DNA of 64,000 nt from Galdieria partita. Lineage: Eukaryota > Rhodophyta > Bangiophyceae > Galdieriales > Galdieriaceae. Under the pieces are notes generated by a model. That model saw only the letters and a program-made list of their open reading frames with translations, was not told where the DNA came from and searched no databases. The translations under genes were made by a program, and so were the position numbers. The DNA is taken from positions 124,001-188,000 of the forward strand of contig BQMJ01000044.1 of NCBI GenBank assembly GCA_025991245.1, given 5' to 3'. Positions 42,906 through 53,744 of the stretch are shown one piece after another. The first letter of the stretch is position 1, and the number at the start of each line of letters is the position of its first letter.

Positions 42906-43869
42906 TTATAGTGTGCGGTTATTTTCAACATACATGATATCAGTTGAGATCTCTTTCCCAGATAAAAAGTTTACGATACATTCAATAACCTTTGGTTGAA
43001 ACAGCAAACTATTATGAGTACCTCGGACAAGTAGCCGATAATGAGGTTGATTGAGCATCGTTTCTTCGACTTCTACAACTCCATCATTTCTTCCCTCCAA
43101 TAGAGGGTTCAAACGACCCTATCAACTATCATAAGATGTTCGATATATGCTGAATTGTTGTCTATTTACCATTTCTGCTGCAATGACCAAGACCAGACTG
43201 GAAGGTGGAAAGCAGGGCATATCTTCAAACTCTTACAATTTCGACTTGATTATTTGAAAGTTTATGGAAAATGATAGATTTACCTTGGGCAGACATTGTC
43301 ATAAGCTGTCGACCTGTACAGTCGCCGATTATCCACTTGGAAGTGACTTCCATCCATTTAGGTAACTTTCCTCCTAATTCTCTAGACTGCAGATATCTTG
43401 CAAATTTGCTGCCTTTCAAAGGTGGTACTAACAAAACAAGACGTCCTGATTTTGCTGCTTCTGGACAGTTTGGTTGCGCGAGAGCGATACGAAGTATTAT
43501 TGCACCAAGTGAATGTGTTACAAAGTGAAACTTTGAAGTACGTCTTAAAGATAAACTGTTCAAGACGTCTACTAAGTTGCACGCGTGGTTTAGGATGAAG
43601 TCTTCCCTCGAAGGATAACCAAAGTTCGATACAGAGAAACCTTTTCTTTTTAATATTGTAGCTAAAGGTAACAACTGAATAAAACTGAGCTCATTCTTTC
43701 CAACAACCAAAGACAACAAAATACCTACCTGGTATCGGAAACCTAGGAACCCATGCAATAGCACAACTCGGTCTGCTTGCAAATGACTAGAAGAATCTGT
43801 AAACTGCCTCCTGAAAAAGTTATTTCTCAAGAAAAGTGTTTGAAAAAGCCGAGTTGAGTTGATACGCAT
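42906..43869 (-). CDS. Alpha/beta-hydrolase (lipase-like)
   Basis: Four exons (43729-43869, 43284-43674, 43170-43231, 42906-43118) with introns of 54, 52 and 51 nt give an exact 268-aa frame. The oxyanion HG motif is VVLLHGFLG and the nucleophile elbow is FVTHSLGAIILR, i.e. GxSxG with Thr for the first Gly; a later VRGTHNSLLF could supply the catalytic His, and DGVVEVEETML lies before it. The N-terminus (RINSTRLFQTLFLRNNFFRR) looks like a mitochondrial or plastid presequence. The substrate is unknown. The first intron is a multiple of three and has no stop, so retention would keep the frame. Confidence 0.72.
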
Positions 43870-43954
43870 ATCTCTTCTCACAATACCAATAGATTGTGTA
43901 TCGTTCGATGTTCATCAACTTTTATTGGTGTCTCGCCTCAATTTGTTTCTGTCA

Positions 43955-46244
43955 ATGCAATTATCTTCCAAAGCTGTTGTATTCGGTTTTATTTGCTCTG
44001 TTTACCAATCTCATACTGGATGTTCAAAGCACTCTTTTGCTAAACGTCCTTGTTGGGATAGACAGCATAGGTGGATTACTGGAAGAACGTCGATACATCG
44101 AAGGAGATGTAACTCGTTTGGGAAAGCTGCAAAGATAGGTCATTCTCTGTTGTATGTGAGGTCAGAAGCAGATTTATTCGGGCACGATATGAGAGCAAAC
44201 AAGTCTCATAGAATTCACAAGCCATTTGAGACACATTCAACAGCTGAAGATGGCTTTGTTTTGGAAGAGGAAGAAGAACGTATTGATGAAGCTGAGAGCT
44301 CAGGTAGTTCACGTCTTCCTGGTTCGTATTTGAGTTGCTTTTGTAATCGCTACTTTTAATTCTCTTTTCGTTTTAGTATTGCTATTAGACAGACCTGTAC
44401 GTATTGATCAGAAAAGGAAATTCAGTTGGAACGATTTCTTTCTGGTATTGGTTTTAGTAGCCGTTGTGTATGCAGTTGTATCGACTTTCTCTCATGTTTT
44501 TGCTGGAATATCTCCTTCAGAACATGCAATAAGCACGAATCCAAAGTCGCTGCCTTGGCAAGTAATCGTTCTTGATTTCTATCATTCATGTGTTTACTTT
44601 CTCATCAAACAGGTATGCCCTGCAAAGTACTCTTCGCATCTTTTTAGCGTACATTATATCTCTTCTTTTTGCTCTTGTTTATGCTTATCTCGCCTACAGA
44701 GTGGAATTTGCAGCACAATTTCTACTGTTGGTTTTGGACATTCTCCAGTCGATTCCTTTATTATCTTTCCTTCCAGGTGTTGTACTGGGTATAATCTATC
44801 TTTTTCCCGGTCAGAGAATAGGAGAAGAGATTGCTGCAATACTTTTACTATTCACTAGTATGGCATGGAACATTGTTTTTTGTTTCTATCAGAGTCTTTG
44901 TGGTATCCCAAAGGATTTGAATGAAGCAGCAGAAATATTTCGTTTGAATCCTTGGAAACGTTTTTGGTTGTTAGAATTACCTTCAGGTGCTACTTCTCTC
45001 GTGTGGAATTCTATCATTTCAGTAGCCGGTGGCTGGTTCTTTTTAATAAGTATTGAGTCGTTTACTTTGGGAAATCAGGATTTTCGCATTCCGGGTTTGG
45101 GAAGTTTCCTAGCTTTGGCAGCTAATGAAGGAAAGTTGCGGTCTATCTGGTTTGGTCTAGCAACCATTATCTTGGTTATTGTCGTTCTCAACTACTTAAT
45201 TTGGTGGTAAACTCTTTTTGATATTTCTTATTTCTTTCATAACTGATGACATGACAAATGTGTAGGCCTTTGATTTCCTGGACAGAGAAATTCAGCTACA
45301 GTTATCAAAGAAATGCAGAGACCAGTCGATCTTCTGTTCTCAACTTTTTACAACGTTCATCTTTATTACGCAACTTTCATGACCGATTTTTTGTTCCCTT
45401 TTGGGATTGGTTTGTTAATTTGGAGTTGAAACAAGTTGAAACAAAGTCCTCCGTGTCTTTATATTCAATTCGGGTGAACTTGTTGAAACGAAAGCTCATG
45501 AGAATGATTCCCTCTCTCTTTGTTGGTGCATTCTGGATATTTACTATTATTGGCGTCTATGCAGCTTCTAATGTGCTGCGTAGCTTAAGTTTTCTTATTT
45601 GGAAGAGGTTGCTGATAGCTTCCTTGTTGACATGTGCAAGAGTAGTTGTAGCGCTTGCATTATCCTTAATACTTACTGTTCCAGTAGGAGTCATGATAGG
45701 GAGAAATCAGAAACTTTCTGTTTATTTACAACCCGTAGTGCAAATTGCTGCTTCAGTCCCAGCCACTGCTTTATTTCCATTTCTTGTATTGGCACTTACT
45801 AGAATTGGTGGTGGTTTAGAGATTGGCTCTATAGTCTTGATGATGTTGGGTACGATGTGGTATATTTTGTTTAATGTCATTGCAGGAGCACAAGCCATTC
45901 CTTTTGAGTTCTTTGAAGTTGACAAAATATATGGCAAAGGAGATCGTTTTCTTAGGTGGAAAACTTTGATACTTCCAGGAATTTTTCCTTATCTTATCAC
46001 CGGTATTGTAACTGCAGTTGGTGGAGCATGGAATGCTTCTATTGTATCGGAATATGTACATTTTCAAGGAATTCTTGTAAAGACTGAAGGTTTGGGAGCC
46101 ATCATTTCTGAAGCAGCAGCTACTGGAAATTATCCTTTATTATTAGCCAGTACTGTAGTTATGAGTGGCTTAGTATTATTTACAAATCGTTTCATTTGGA
46201 ATCCATTGTATCGTTTGGCACAAGAGCGTTTCCGTATTTCCTAA
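43955..46244 (+). CDS. Bacterial-type two-domain ABC importer permease, putative plastid presequence
   Basis: Exons 43955-44303, 44377-44557, 44613-45206 and 45266-46244 give an exact 700-aa frame. After an N-terminal presequence (MQLSSKAVVFGFICSV, then Arg/His-rich) and a charged linker come two binding-protein-dependent-transport permease domains. The first runs from YALQSTLRIFLAYIISLLFAL and carries the EAA loop (LNEAAEIFRLNPWKRFWLLELP). The second runs from LLIASLLTCARVVVALALS with the weaker loop VDKIYGKGDRF...LILPGIF. About six helices per domain are visible. This is the fused permease layout of bacterial NitT/TauT-like importers, unusual in a nuclear genome. The ATPase and binding protein are not in the window. 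The substrate is unknown. Plastid envelope location is inference. Confidence 0.8.
44558..44612 (+). other. GC-AG spliceosomal intron in the ABC permease gene
   Basis: The donor is TG|GCAAGT and the acceptor TCAAACAG, length 55 nt. With this intron the frame continues as LPW|YALQST, matching the conserved permease start; the nearby GTAATC donor gives the wrong phase. GCAAGT is the known consensus for the minor GC-AG class handled by the U2 spliceosome. Confidence 0.75.
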
Positions 46245-46262
46245 GTGACGTGAAAAATTTGG

Positions 46263-47072
46263 ATGTCTCCTCTATGGAATATCGACTTGTTTGCTTATAT
46301 AACTTTATTTGAAGAAGAAATTTACGACTATTTATTCTTGTTTTTTCTATTTTTGGCTGCTATTACGTTTCCACTTTTACTAGTCGTGGATGCACCTTAC
46401 GGAAAGTTGTTTTCTTCAAGCTGGGGACCAACCGTTCGAACGGATATTGGTTGGATCATACAAGAAGCTCCCGCTTTTTTCTTATTTTTATGGTTTGCTC
46501 TTAAAGGGAGTAGTCGTTTGAAGGAGCCTTCATATATGTTGCTATCCTCGATGTTTTTGGGACATTACTTACAACGTGCGTTCATTTTTCCTCTTCTCAT
46601 GAAAACACCGGGGAAACCAACGTCTTTGATTGTTGTCTTATCAGCTTTTGGGTGGAATGTTATCAATGGATATCTGGTTGGAAGAGGGCTCTTTCACTTT
46701 GAGGCCAAACTTTCAAGAGATTGGTATCAAAGCCCGATTTTTATAGCTGGAGCGCTATGCTGGTTGTGTGGGTTTGTTATTAATTTACATAGTGATCATA
46801 TTCTTCGGAATTTAAGGAAACCTGGTGAGAAAGGATATAAAATACCTCACGGAGGTCTCTTTCGTTGGGTTTCTTGTGCAAACTATTTTGGAGAAATGGT
46901 GGAATGGTCTGGTTGGGCTTTGGCCTCGCAGTCACTTGCTGGAGCGTTGTTTGTGTTTTGGACTGTAGCTAATTTATTACCTCGAGCCATCCGATATCAT
47001 CAATGGTATATTCAAAAGTTTTCTAGTTATGTTACTTTAAATCGTAAAGCTTGTATTCCTTTTCTGATATGA
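46263..47072 (+). CDS. Steroid 5-alpha-reductase (SRD5A/DET2) family membrane protein
   Basis: An NADPH-dependent reductase of the ER that reduces a delta-4 double bond of sterols or related lipids. Typical elements are DAPYGKLFSSSWGPTV near residue 40, WIIQEAPAFFLF, and the C-terminal signature YKIPHGGLFRWVSCANYFGEMVEWSGWAL with the NADPH-binding region. Six to seven hydrophobic segments are visible in 269 aa, the usual length. It starts 18 bases after the ABC permease stop on the same strand. Intronless. Confidence 0.88.
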   Translation: MSPLWNIDLFAYITLFEEEIYDYLFLFFLFLAAITFPLLLVVDAPYGKLFSSSWGPTVRTDIGWIIQEAPAFFLFLWFALKGSSRLKEPSYMLLSSMFLGHYLQRAFIFPLLMKTPGKPTSLIVVLSAFGWNVINGYLVGRGLFHFEAKLSRDWYQSPIFIAGALCWLCGFVINLHSDHILRNLRKPGEKGYKIPHGGLFRWVSCANYFGEMVEWSGWALASQSLAGALFVFWTVANLLPRAIRYHQWYIQKFSSYVTLNRKACIPFLI

Positions 47073-47146
47073 CACTCGTATAAAGGATCCATTTTATTCA
47101 TGCTCATTACATTTTATCTATTTGGTTATTTTGGCATTGATTATTG

Positions 47147-50100
47147 ATGGATCCACTAGAAACAGCCATTTATGAGAGCCTAGACCCATTGATAACACAA
47201 GATAAACGCTTAAGAGCTTTAGAAACTCTTGAAAAGGTATTTCGTTTATCTTTTGAATTCAAGAAGACCAAAACCTAAAGCACTGCAAGGCAAAAGCAGC
47301 AGATAACAGTTGGCAGATATTTTTGGAAAAGCTATTTCGAACGACCAAGGTGGAGGTTCGGTTCTGGTGCATACAAAATTTGAGTGATATTATCACTAGT
47401 TCAAGTTGGAGTAGTTTGAATACTCCCATCAGGTTGTTTCTGCGTGAGGAGCTTACTTTTTATTATTTTGGAGTACACGTTGAAGAGTGGAATGGTCTTG
47501 GTGAAGCAGTGGAGAATTGGAAACAATGGACAAACTTACTTTCAGAAACCTCTTTGGAAGCCAATATTCCCAACTTTGTGAGGAACAAATATGCTCAGTT
47601 GCTTTCTTCTTTGGTTGCCCAAGAATATCCGCACTCCTGGCCTAACCTGTTTCGTCGGTTGTTTGCTATATTACCCGAAATAGAAAATATGAAACAGGCC
47701 ACGTTTGATTCCGATATTGAATTGCTTCATAGATTCTTTCTGGTTTTACATTGTTTGGATGAAGATTATGTTTCTCTCTCTGCCATACAACGCTGTGGAG
47801 AAGTGGGTACTAGACTAAGGGATGGTCTCAGAAGTGATTGTATTCAACAAGTCGTGAGATTGACTATTCAACTAACCCATTTGTATCATATAACCAACAA
47901 TGCTAAATTTGATGAGGTTTGTTGTTTAGCATTGGATATTTGCCGTAGATTTGTAGAATGGATTGATATTTCTTTGGTGATAGACGAAATGTTTATTTCT
48001 ACCATATTTTCGATGATGACTCAATCAGGGAAACATTGTGCCAAGTCCATTGCTGCTCGTATATTTTCGGAGATAATTTCCAAAAAGATGAACTTGGAGA
48101 GCAAATATCAACTTTTGCATTCACTTAATCTTGCTGAGTTTTTGAATCAACTGAGCGCAGTTCTAAATGGAGCATCCCCAAATGATTCTATACGGGAGAG
48201 CCGGGATGCTGTAGATTATCTAGAGCAATTTGGTTATCATTCATTTGAAGTTGAAATTGTTGCTTTGGTGAATGTCATTGCTACGGAAGCTCTTGAGTTG
48301 ATTAGAGCTTTGAGAACACGTTTGTTGTCTTCAATAGATATGTCAAAAGTGATCGATTGGATTCGTAGTTGTTTTCCAGTCATGACCAAGTGTTTTCAGT
48401 TAGAAGATGATAAGATTGGTCGAGATACTTTCGAGTTTTTTATGAGCTATATTAGCAATTGTAGGGATATATCTGACGAGATTGGTTGTACTGTTATTTT
48501 ATCCATCATTTGGGAGCAAGTCACATTGACCGAAGAAAAGACTTTAACGGAAGAAAAGTTTGTACAGTTTCAACAACAGCGAGGGCGATTCCTGACTCTA
48601 TTTAAGAATGTTTGTCGTGTCTATCCTGCATTGGCTATGGAAACCCTTCAAAATCATTTAGAAAAGCTACATCAGAGACAAGGATGGGATATGCAAACTT
48701 TGAAAGAGATGGAATGCATTTATTGCTTGACGAATGCTTTTGTAGAATTGAAAAAGACAAACGAATGGGATTATCTCATATTTCAAATTTTGTCGGTGTT
48801 ACCCAAACTTGAGTGGTTTTCTGAATTGAGTGATTTTTATGCGCCTAGTCAATATTGGATAATCGAGCAACTCAACATCAGCTATGATGATTTGCTAAGT
48901 CATTCTATGAATTTAGTTGAATCTGATATGTCATTAATGTATAATGTTCTTGTTCTTTTGATGGATCAGAGAGGATTGCGGAATCCGTATTCATTTAAAC
49001 TTCGCAATAAGGCAGCATTGAGCTTACTGAGGTTGGCACGTCCCTTGAGACAAATGTTAGCTACTCAATTCATGGAGCTTATAATAACCAATCTCGAATC
49101 TGTTATTTTGCAATCAAGTCAGAATTTACATTCCTCACATATTCTTCAGTTGGATCGAAATGATTATATTGGTTCTTTAGAAAAGTTGTCTTTAATAGAA
49201 GTCGTTGGAATTGTCTTGGGAAGTTGTTGGGATCTGGGGTTTTCTAAAGAATGTCAAATGAGATTAGAAAGTTGGTTGATTAGACTGATTACGACTTTAG
49301 AGTTTTGTATAGCCACAGAAAATGTGTCACTAGGTAATTATATAATGGAGGCGCTAACTTGTATTGCCAAAGGTTTTACATTAGATAGACAAGATCGAGA
49401 GAATAACAAAACTTCTCGCAACAGAAATTGTGAATCCTTACAGCAAGATTTGAATGTGTTTTCTCAGGAACGAATCCTTCCCAATTCTATTGATGATCTT
49501 ATAAGTTGTTGGAAAAGATGCTTTCCTCTTGTATTTCAATTTTTACAAAGTTATGGCTCTTTATCAGTTACCAAAGAGAAATGTTTGGTGTTTTTGCATC
49601 GCATGGTGGAAACACTTGGAGAAGAAGCTCTTCTATTTATTCAGTCGTCATGTTTGGAGTTGATAGCTTTACATACAAACCCTTCGGAACTCACGGATAT
49701 CTTTCTTTTGATCAACCAAATTGTAGTAAGACTGAAAAGAGAAGCTCGTTCTTTTTTATTCGCAATATTTCAACCTCTTTTACAGAGTTTTTGTCATTAT
49801 TTCCAATCCAGTCATAACGAATGCTTGCAATACGTAGTGGAGGATCCCGTACATTCTCGAAGTGAGATATGGAGAGAAAATATCGAACTATTGAAAACAT
49901 TTTATTTGTTTCTCTATCATTTAGTTTCTCAACAATTGGAAGATGTGTTGCTGCTTCCTAATCATCAGCCTTTTTTATTATTTTGTTTAGGGATGTTGGT
50001 GGATGCAGTTTCCATCTCTAATCCCAACGTTACTGTAGATTTCCATTATATGGAATGTAAATATGCTTGGTTAGTAGTTCGAAGACTTTTAGTAAACCCA

Positions 50101-50481
50101 AACGCAGATACTATCAATCTCGATTCTACTGGTTACACTTTGAGGCAATGGATAGTACAGACCTTTGTACCTCTAAGTTTTCTTTTATTGTTTCGACTGA
50201 AGTGGAAAAAATCAAACAAGGTAATAATCAATCTTATAATGATATCAAATACATCCAATGAAAATATGATTGTATAGGTACATTTAGGAATTGTGGAAGA
50301 AATTGTAGAATTCTATATGGCCTGCAAAACAGTTTCTGATTGGGAAACAATATTTCGTCAATCTTTTTCAAAGTTACCACAAATTCATTCACAAATATGT
50401 CAAGAGCTGTTTTTGGTCTGTCAACATCAAAACAAGAAGTCTCTATACACGTTCTTGACTGAACGATTATCAAAGGAATGA
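47147..50481 (+). CDS. Exportin-T (XPOT/PAUSED/Los1-type tRNA exportin)
   Basis: A karyopherin expected to export mature tRNA with RanGTP. Exons 47147-47236, 47281-50220 and 50278-50481 (introns 44 and 57 nt) give an exact 1077-aa frame. The N-terminal region has VRFWCIQNLSD and the exportin-1-like motif VRNKYAQLLSSLVAQEYPHSWPNLF. The part LHRFFLVLHCLDEDYVSL...RLRDGLRSDCIQQVV resembles the XPOT stretch before the CRIME loop, and GLRNPYSFKLRNKAALSLLRLARPL matches the later XPOT repeat region. All-helical composition fits HEAT repeats. It is slightly longer than PAUSED. Exportin-5 is the main alternative. Confidence 0.78.
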
Positions 50482-50516
50482 TTTTTTCAATTGAAGCATA
50501 TAAAATGGACATACAT

Positions 50517-53500
50517 TTATTTCATGATCCACCGATACAATATTTTTCCAAAACAGTGTTCAAAATAAACTTGCGAGGACAACTCTCTCAAGCCATGTCT
50601 TTCTCGAGGAAACAAATAAAGTGTATACGGCTTTCCTTGTTGGATAAGAGAGTCTACAAGTTGAAAAGTGTGTTGTGGATGGACATTCTCATCAGATAAA
50701 GAATGTACCAAAAAAAGACGACCTTCTTCATTAGGAAGTTGACCAACCCAATTTCGAACAGAAGACTCCGAATATCCTTGTGCATTCTTAGATAACAAAC
50801 CCATATATCTCTCCGTATATCCACTATCATAATCTTCCCAATTGACTACGGGAGCTCCAGCAATGGCTATTCGAAAAAGATTCGAATGTTTTGCAAAGAG
50901 CATCAATGACATATAACCGCCATAACTCCAACCAAAAACAGCAGTTCGTGTAGGATCGACAAAACCTTGTCCAACTATTACTTGTAAAGCAGCAATCTAT
51001 CCAAACTTATAACTGCTCTCCTCAAATAATGACTATCATCCTTACCTGATCATTCACTTCTATTTGACCCAACTTTTGATAAATTCGAGTTTCGAATTCA
51101 TGTCCTCGATTCAAACTTCCTCTGTTGTCTAACATCATACATATGATTCCTTGAGATGCCAAATATTGATATTTCAGCTGTGCAGTTAATCGGTAATCAT
51201 TCGAAACCAATTGTACATGAGGACCTCCATATACGATCAGCAACAGAGGATAACTACCTTTTGAGACTGGAATATAATGAGATAGTGAATGAATATCTAT
51301 AGTTTTTGTTGCCGATGGTCGTTCCATTTGTAACTGAGGTGGCAAATATAGACATCCATATAATGTGACATCTTTTTCAACTTGAAAATGGAATAGCAGC
51401 GGAGGGTTTCGTGGCTAATCAAAAGTCAATCCACTTGAAAACAAAATAAACTCTAACATACTACTGGAAATTCTAAATGAGGATGTAACGGTCGGTTTTC
51501 TATTTTCCACTTGGCTATCAACTTGAACTCATCAAGTGTCTCTTCCTTATCTATAATATACGTTTCTGGAAACTGGGTAAGGCTGCTCGATTGAATCACT
51601 ATTCTATTCGAGTCTTCTCTAAAGTAACATTCCATGCAATTGATATCCTATCCATTCATATCCGAATCAAACTATTTGCTAAAGCGATAATCTATAGACT
51701 TACTCCATCAGTCAAACGCTGTACTATTCCAGGCTTCTTCCACAAATAAAGATGTCTTTCTAGAGACAACTTACATATTCCAATAAAATAAATGTGACCT
51801 TTGCGTTGGTCAACATATCTAATCGAAGTTATCAAAGAAAGCGAATGAGGATCATTATCTGCCATAGCAATAACAGTAAGTGGTTGATAATACAACTGAC
51901 ATTCTGTATAGGAATCCTGAGTGGAAAAGCGTACTTGATTATAATATAAATGTGCATAGCCATCGACTTCAGAACTCATCAAAAAGTTAATTTCTTGAGG
52001 AATCTTGGCCAAATGTTTAGATTCAATTCTTTGTTGAGGACAAGTGATACATGCAACAATGTTATTTGGATCGAAGCCATCATCATATTTCATTGCTGAA
52101 ATCCAATCTTCGGTTGGAGCACTCAACTCTGTATCTTCATGAAGAAACAAAATAAAGTCGGGAACATTTATCCATTGTGGTTGCCTCTCTTCCCAAAGAA
52201 CGACTCCTTCTCCTGAATCGGAATGAATATCAAAGAGAACGATGGCCAAGTGTTGCTGAGATCTATTCAACAATGCAAGCCAAAAGAAACCGTTCTTATA
52301 TGAAGAAGAACTATGCTTTGTGTCTTCTCGATTTTCATTATTCCAGGAAATGTCCAGTTGATTGGAAAATGAGTCATCTGTTAACCATCCACCTCGTACG
52401 ACATATTCTGCCCAAGGAAACTGTTCATAAATACTTCTTTGAGGCTTCCATGTCTTTATGGTGTTATTCATAGCCTCCTTATTATCTAAAGTCAATAAAT
52501 TATTCTCTAAAGATGGAAGAAATAAAACTCGAGGCTCAGCTATGACATTTGGATCACCCACGCGAGGATAACGCATTTCTATTTAAGTTCAATCTACAAA
52601 AGATGCTCCCTTATTGATTGTTAAATACCTTCTGCTTCCATTTTAGTATTCCATCTAATTCCTCTATGTAAGGGAACCATGGATTGGTCTACTTCCAAGT
52701 ATAAAATACAATAATATGAACAGTCTGCACTCGAATGAACCAAACTGGGTGCCCACCTGAATAAAGGATATTCAACGATGATCAATGATTCATGAGAAGC
52801 ACAAACCAATAACCAGTAAAACGATCAAACTCTTCTTGCATGATATAGTCAGCTACACCAGATGAGACATAATTTTCTGAAAAGGTTAGCTGAACTTCCA
52901 AACTGTTGTGTAAAGATAATAACCAAATATTCCCATTACGAATAAAACTTATGTAGCGACCATCAGGACTCCATTTTGGATCTAAATATCCTTCCTATTG
53001 TTCATCATTGTTAAAAGTTGGGACTTAAAAATATGTTACTATTTTGTACCGAAGACAGATAAGAGTTCAAGAGCCGAAAAGATTCTTCTAATGAAGAAGA
53101 ATTGGAAAGACTATAGGAAAAAACGTCCAAACGCACGCCTTGTGGTAGTAACAAGCGTTGACTATACCGATGAAATGAAAAGGAATATAATCCTTCAAAC
53201 TAAAATGCGGCAGTAAGCTTTCCAACCTTACTCTAATAGGATACTCACTGATCGTCGTTGTCGTTCTCTTAAAAGTTCCTCTTCCTTGGAAGCTTCTTTC
53301 AAACTCTCTGAGTATTCTGTTGAAAGCTGTTCCAAAGAATTTAATAAACTGTTCGACAAAGGTTTCCACTCCAAATGGGTCACTGTGGATGAACTGGTTT
53401 TATTATCTGTAGATAAATCAACGTAATATAACTGGCTAGTAGGATTATCTGTTTCTAAACTTGTATCAATCTATCAAGCTGAGCTGAACAAATAATAACT

Positions 53501-53693
53501 CTAAAAGTAAACGACAACTCACGCCAAGAAAGAGCAAAAACCGGTGGTCCAAGAAAGTAAAATTTCTTGGAATGTTCGCACCATTTTGTGCTTTACGACA
53601 CCTTGTAAAACAACTAAGTTTCTAGCTAGTTTGACTGAGTCCCTGTAACATAACATACTTTACAAGACTTTTCCAAGTTTCCACATCGTCCAT
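50517..53693 (-). CDS. Dipeptidyl peptidase, DPP8/DPP9-type (S9B prolyl oligopeptidase family)
   Basis: Ten exons (53659-53693, 53523-53613, 53249-53470, 53050-53199, 52807-52994, 52629-52756, 51704-52578, 51462-51647, 51046-51414, 50517-50996) with introns of 45-56 nt give an exact 907-aa frame. The propeller part has KWSPDGRYISFIRN, GYWWAP and ILYLEVDQS. The hydrolase part has FGWSYGGYMSLML (nucleophile Ser), SLSDENVHPQHT (Asp) and PRERHGL (His). The first hydrolase block, AIAGAPVVNWEDYDSGYTERYMG, is very close to DPP8/9 and there is no membrane anchor. It should cut X-Pro dipeptides in the cytosol. The stop is 35 bases from the convergent exportin gene. Confidence 0.92.
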
Positions 53694-53731
53694 CTGAAGT
53701 TCCATTGGCAAAGATTTGAATGAATGAATGA
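53694..53731. promoter_or_regulatory. 38-bp divergent start-codon gap (DPP8/9-like / glycosyltransferase)
   Basis: The opposed start codons of the DPP-like and glycosyltransferase genes are only 38 bases apart, the tightest divergent pair in the window. A GAAT repeat begins in this gap. Confidence 0.5.
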
Positions 53732-53744
53732 ATGGAATGGAATG
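53718..53744. repeat. GAAT/GGAAT microsatellite across a start codon
   Basis: Four GAAT units and two GGAAT units run from the divergent promoter gap into the first codons of the glycosyltransferase gene, where several ATGs in different frames arise from the repeat itself. Confidence 0.8.
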
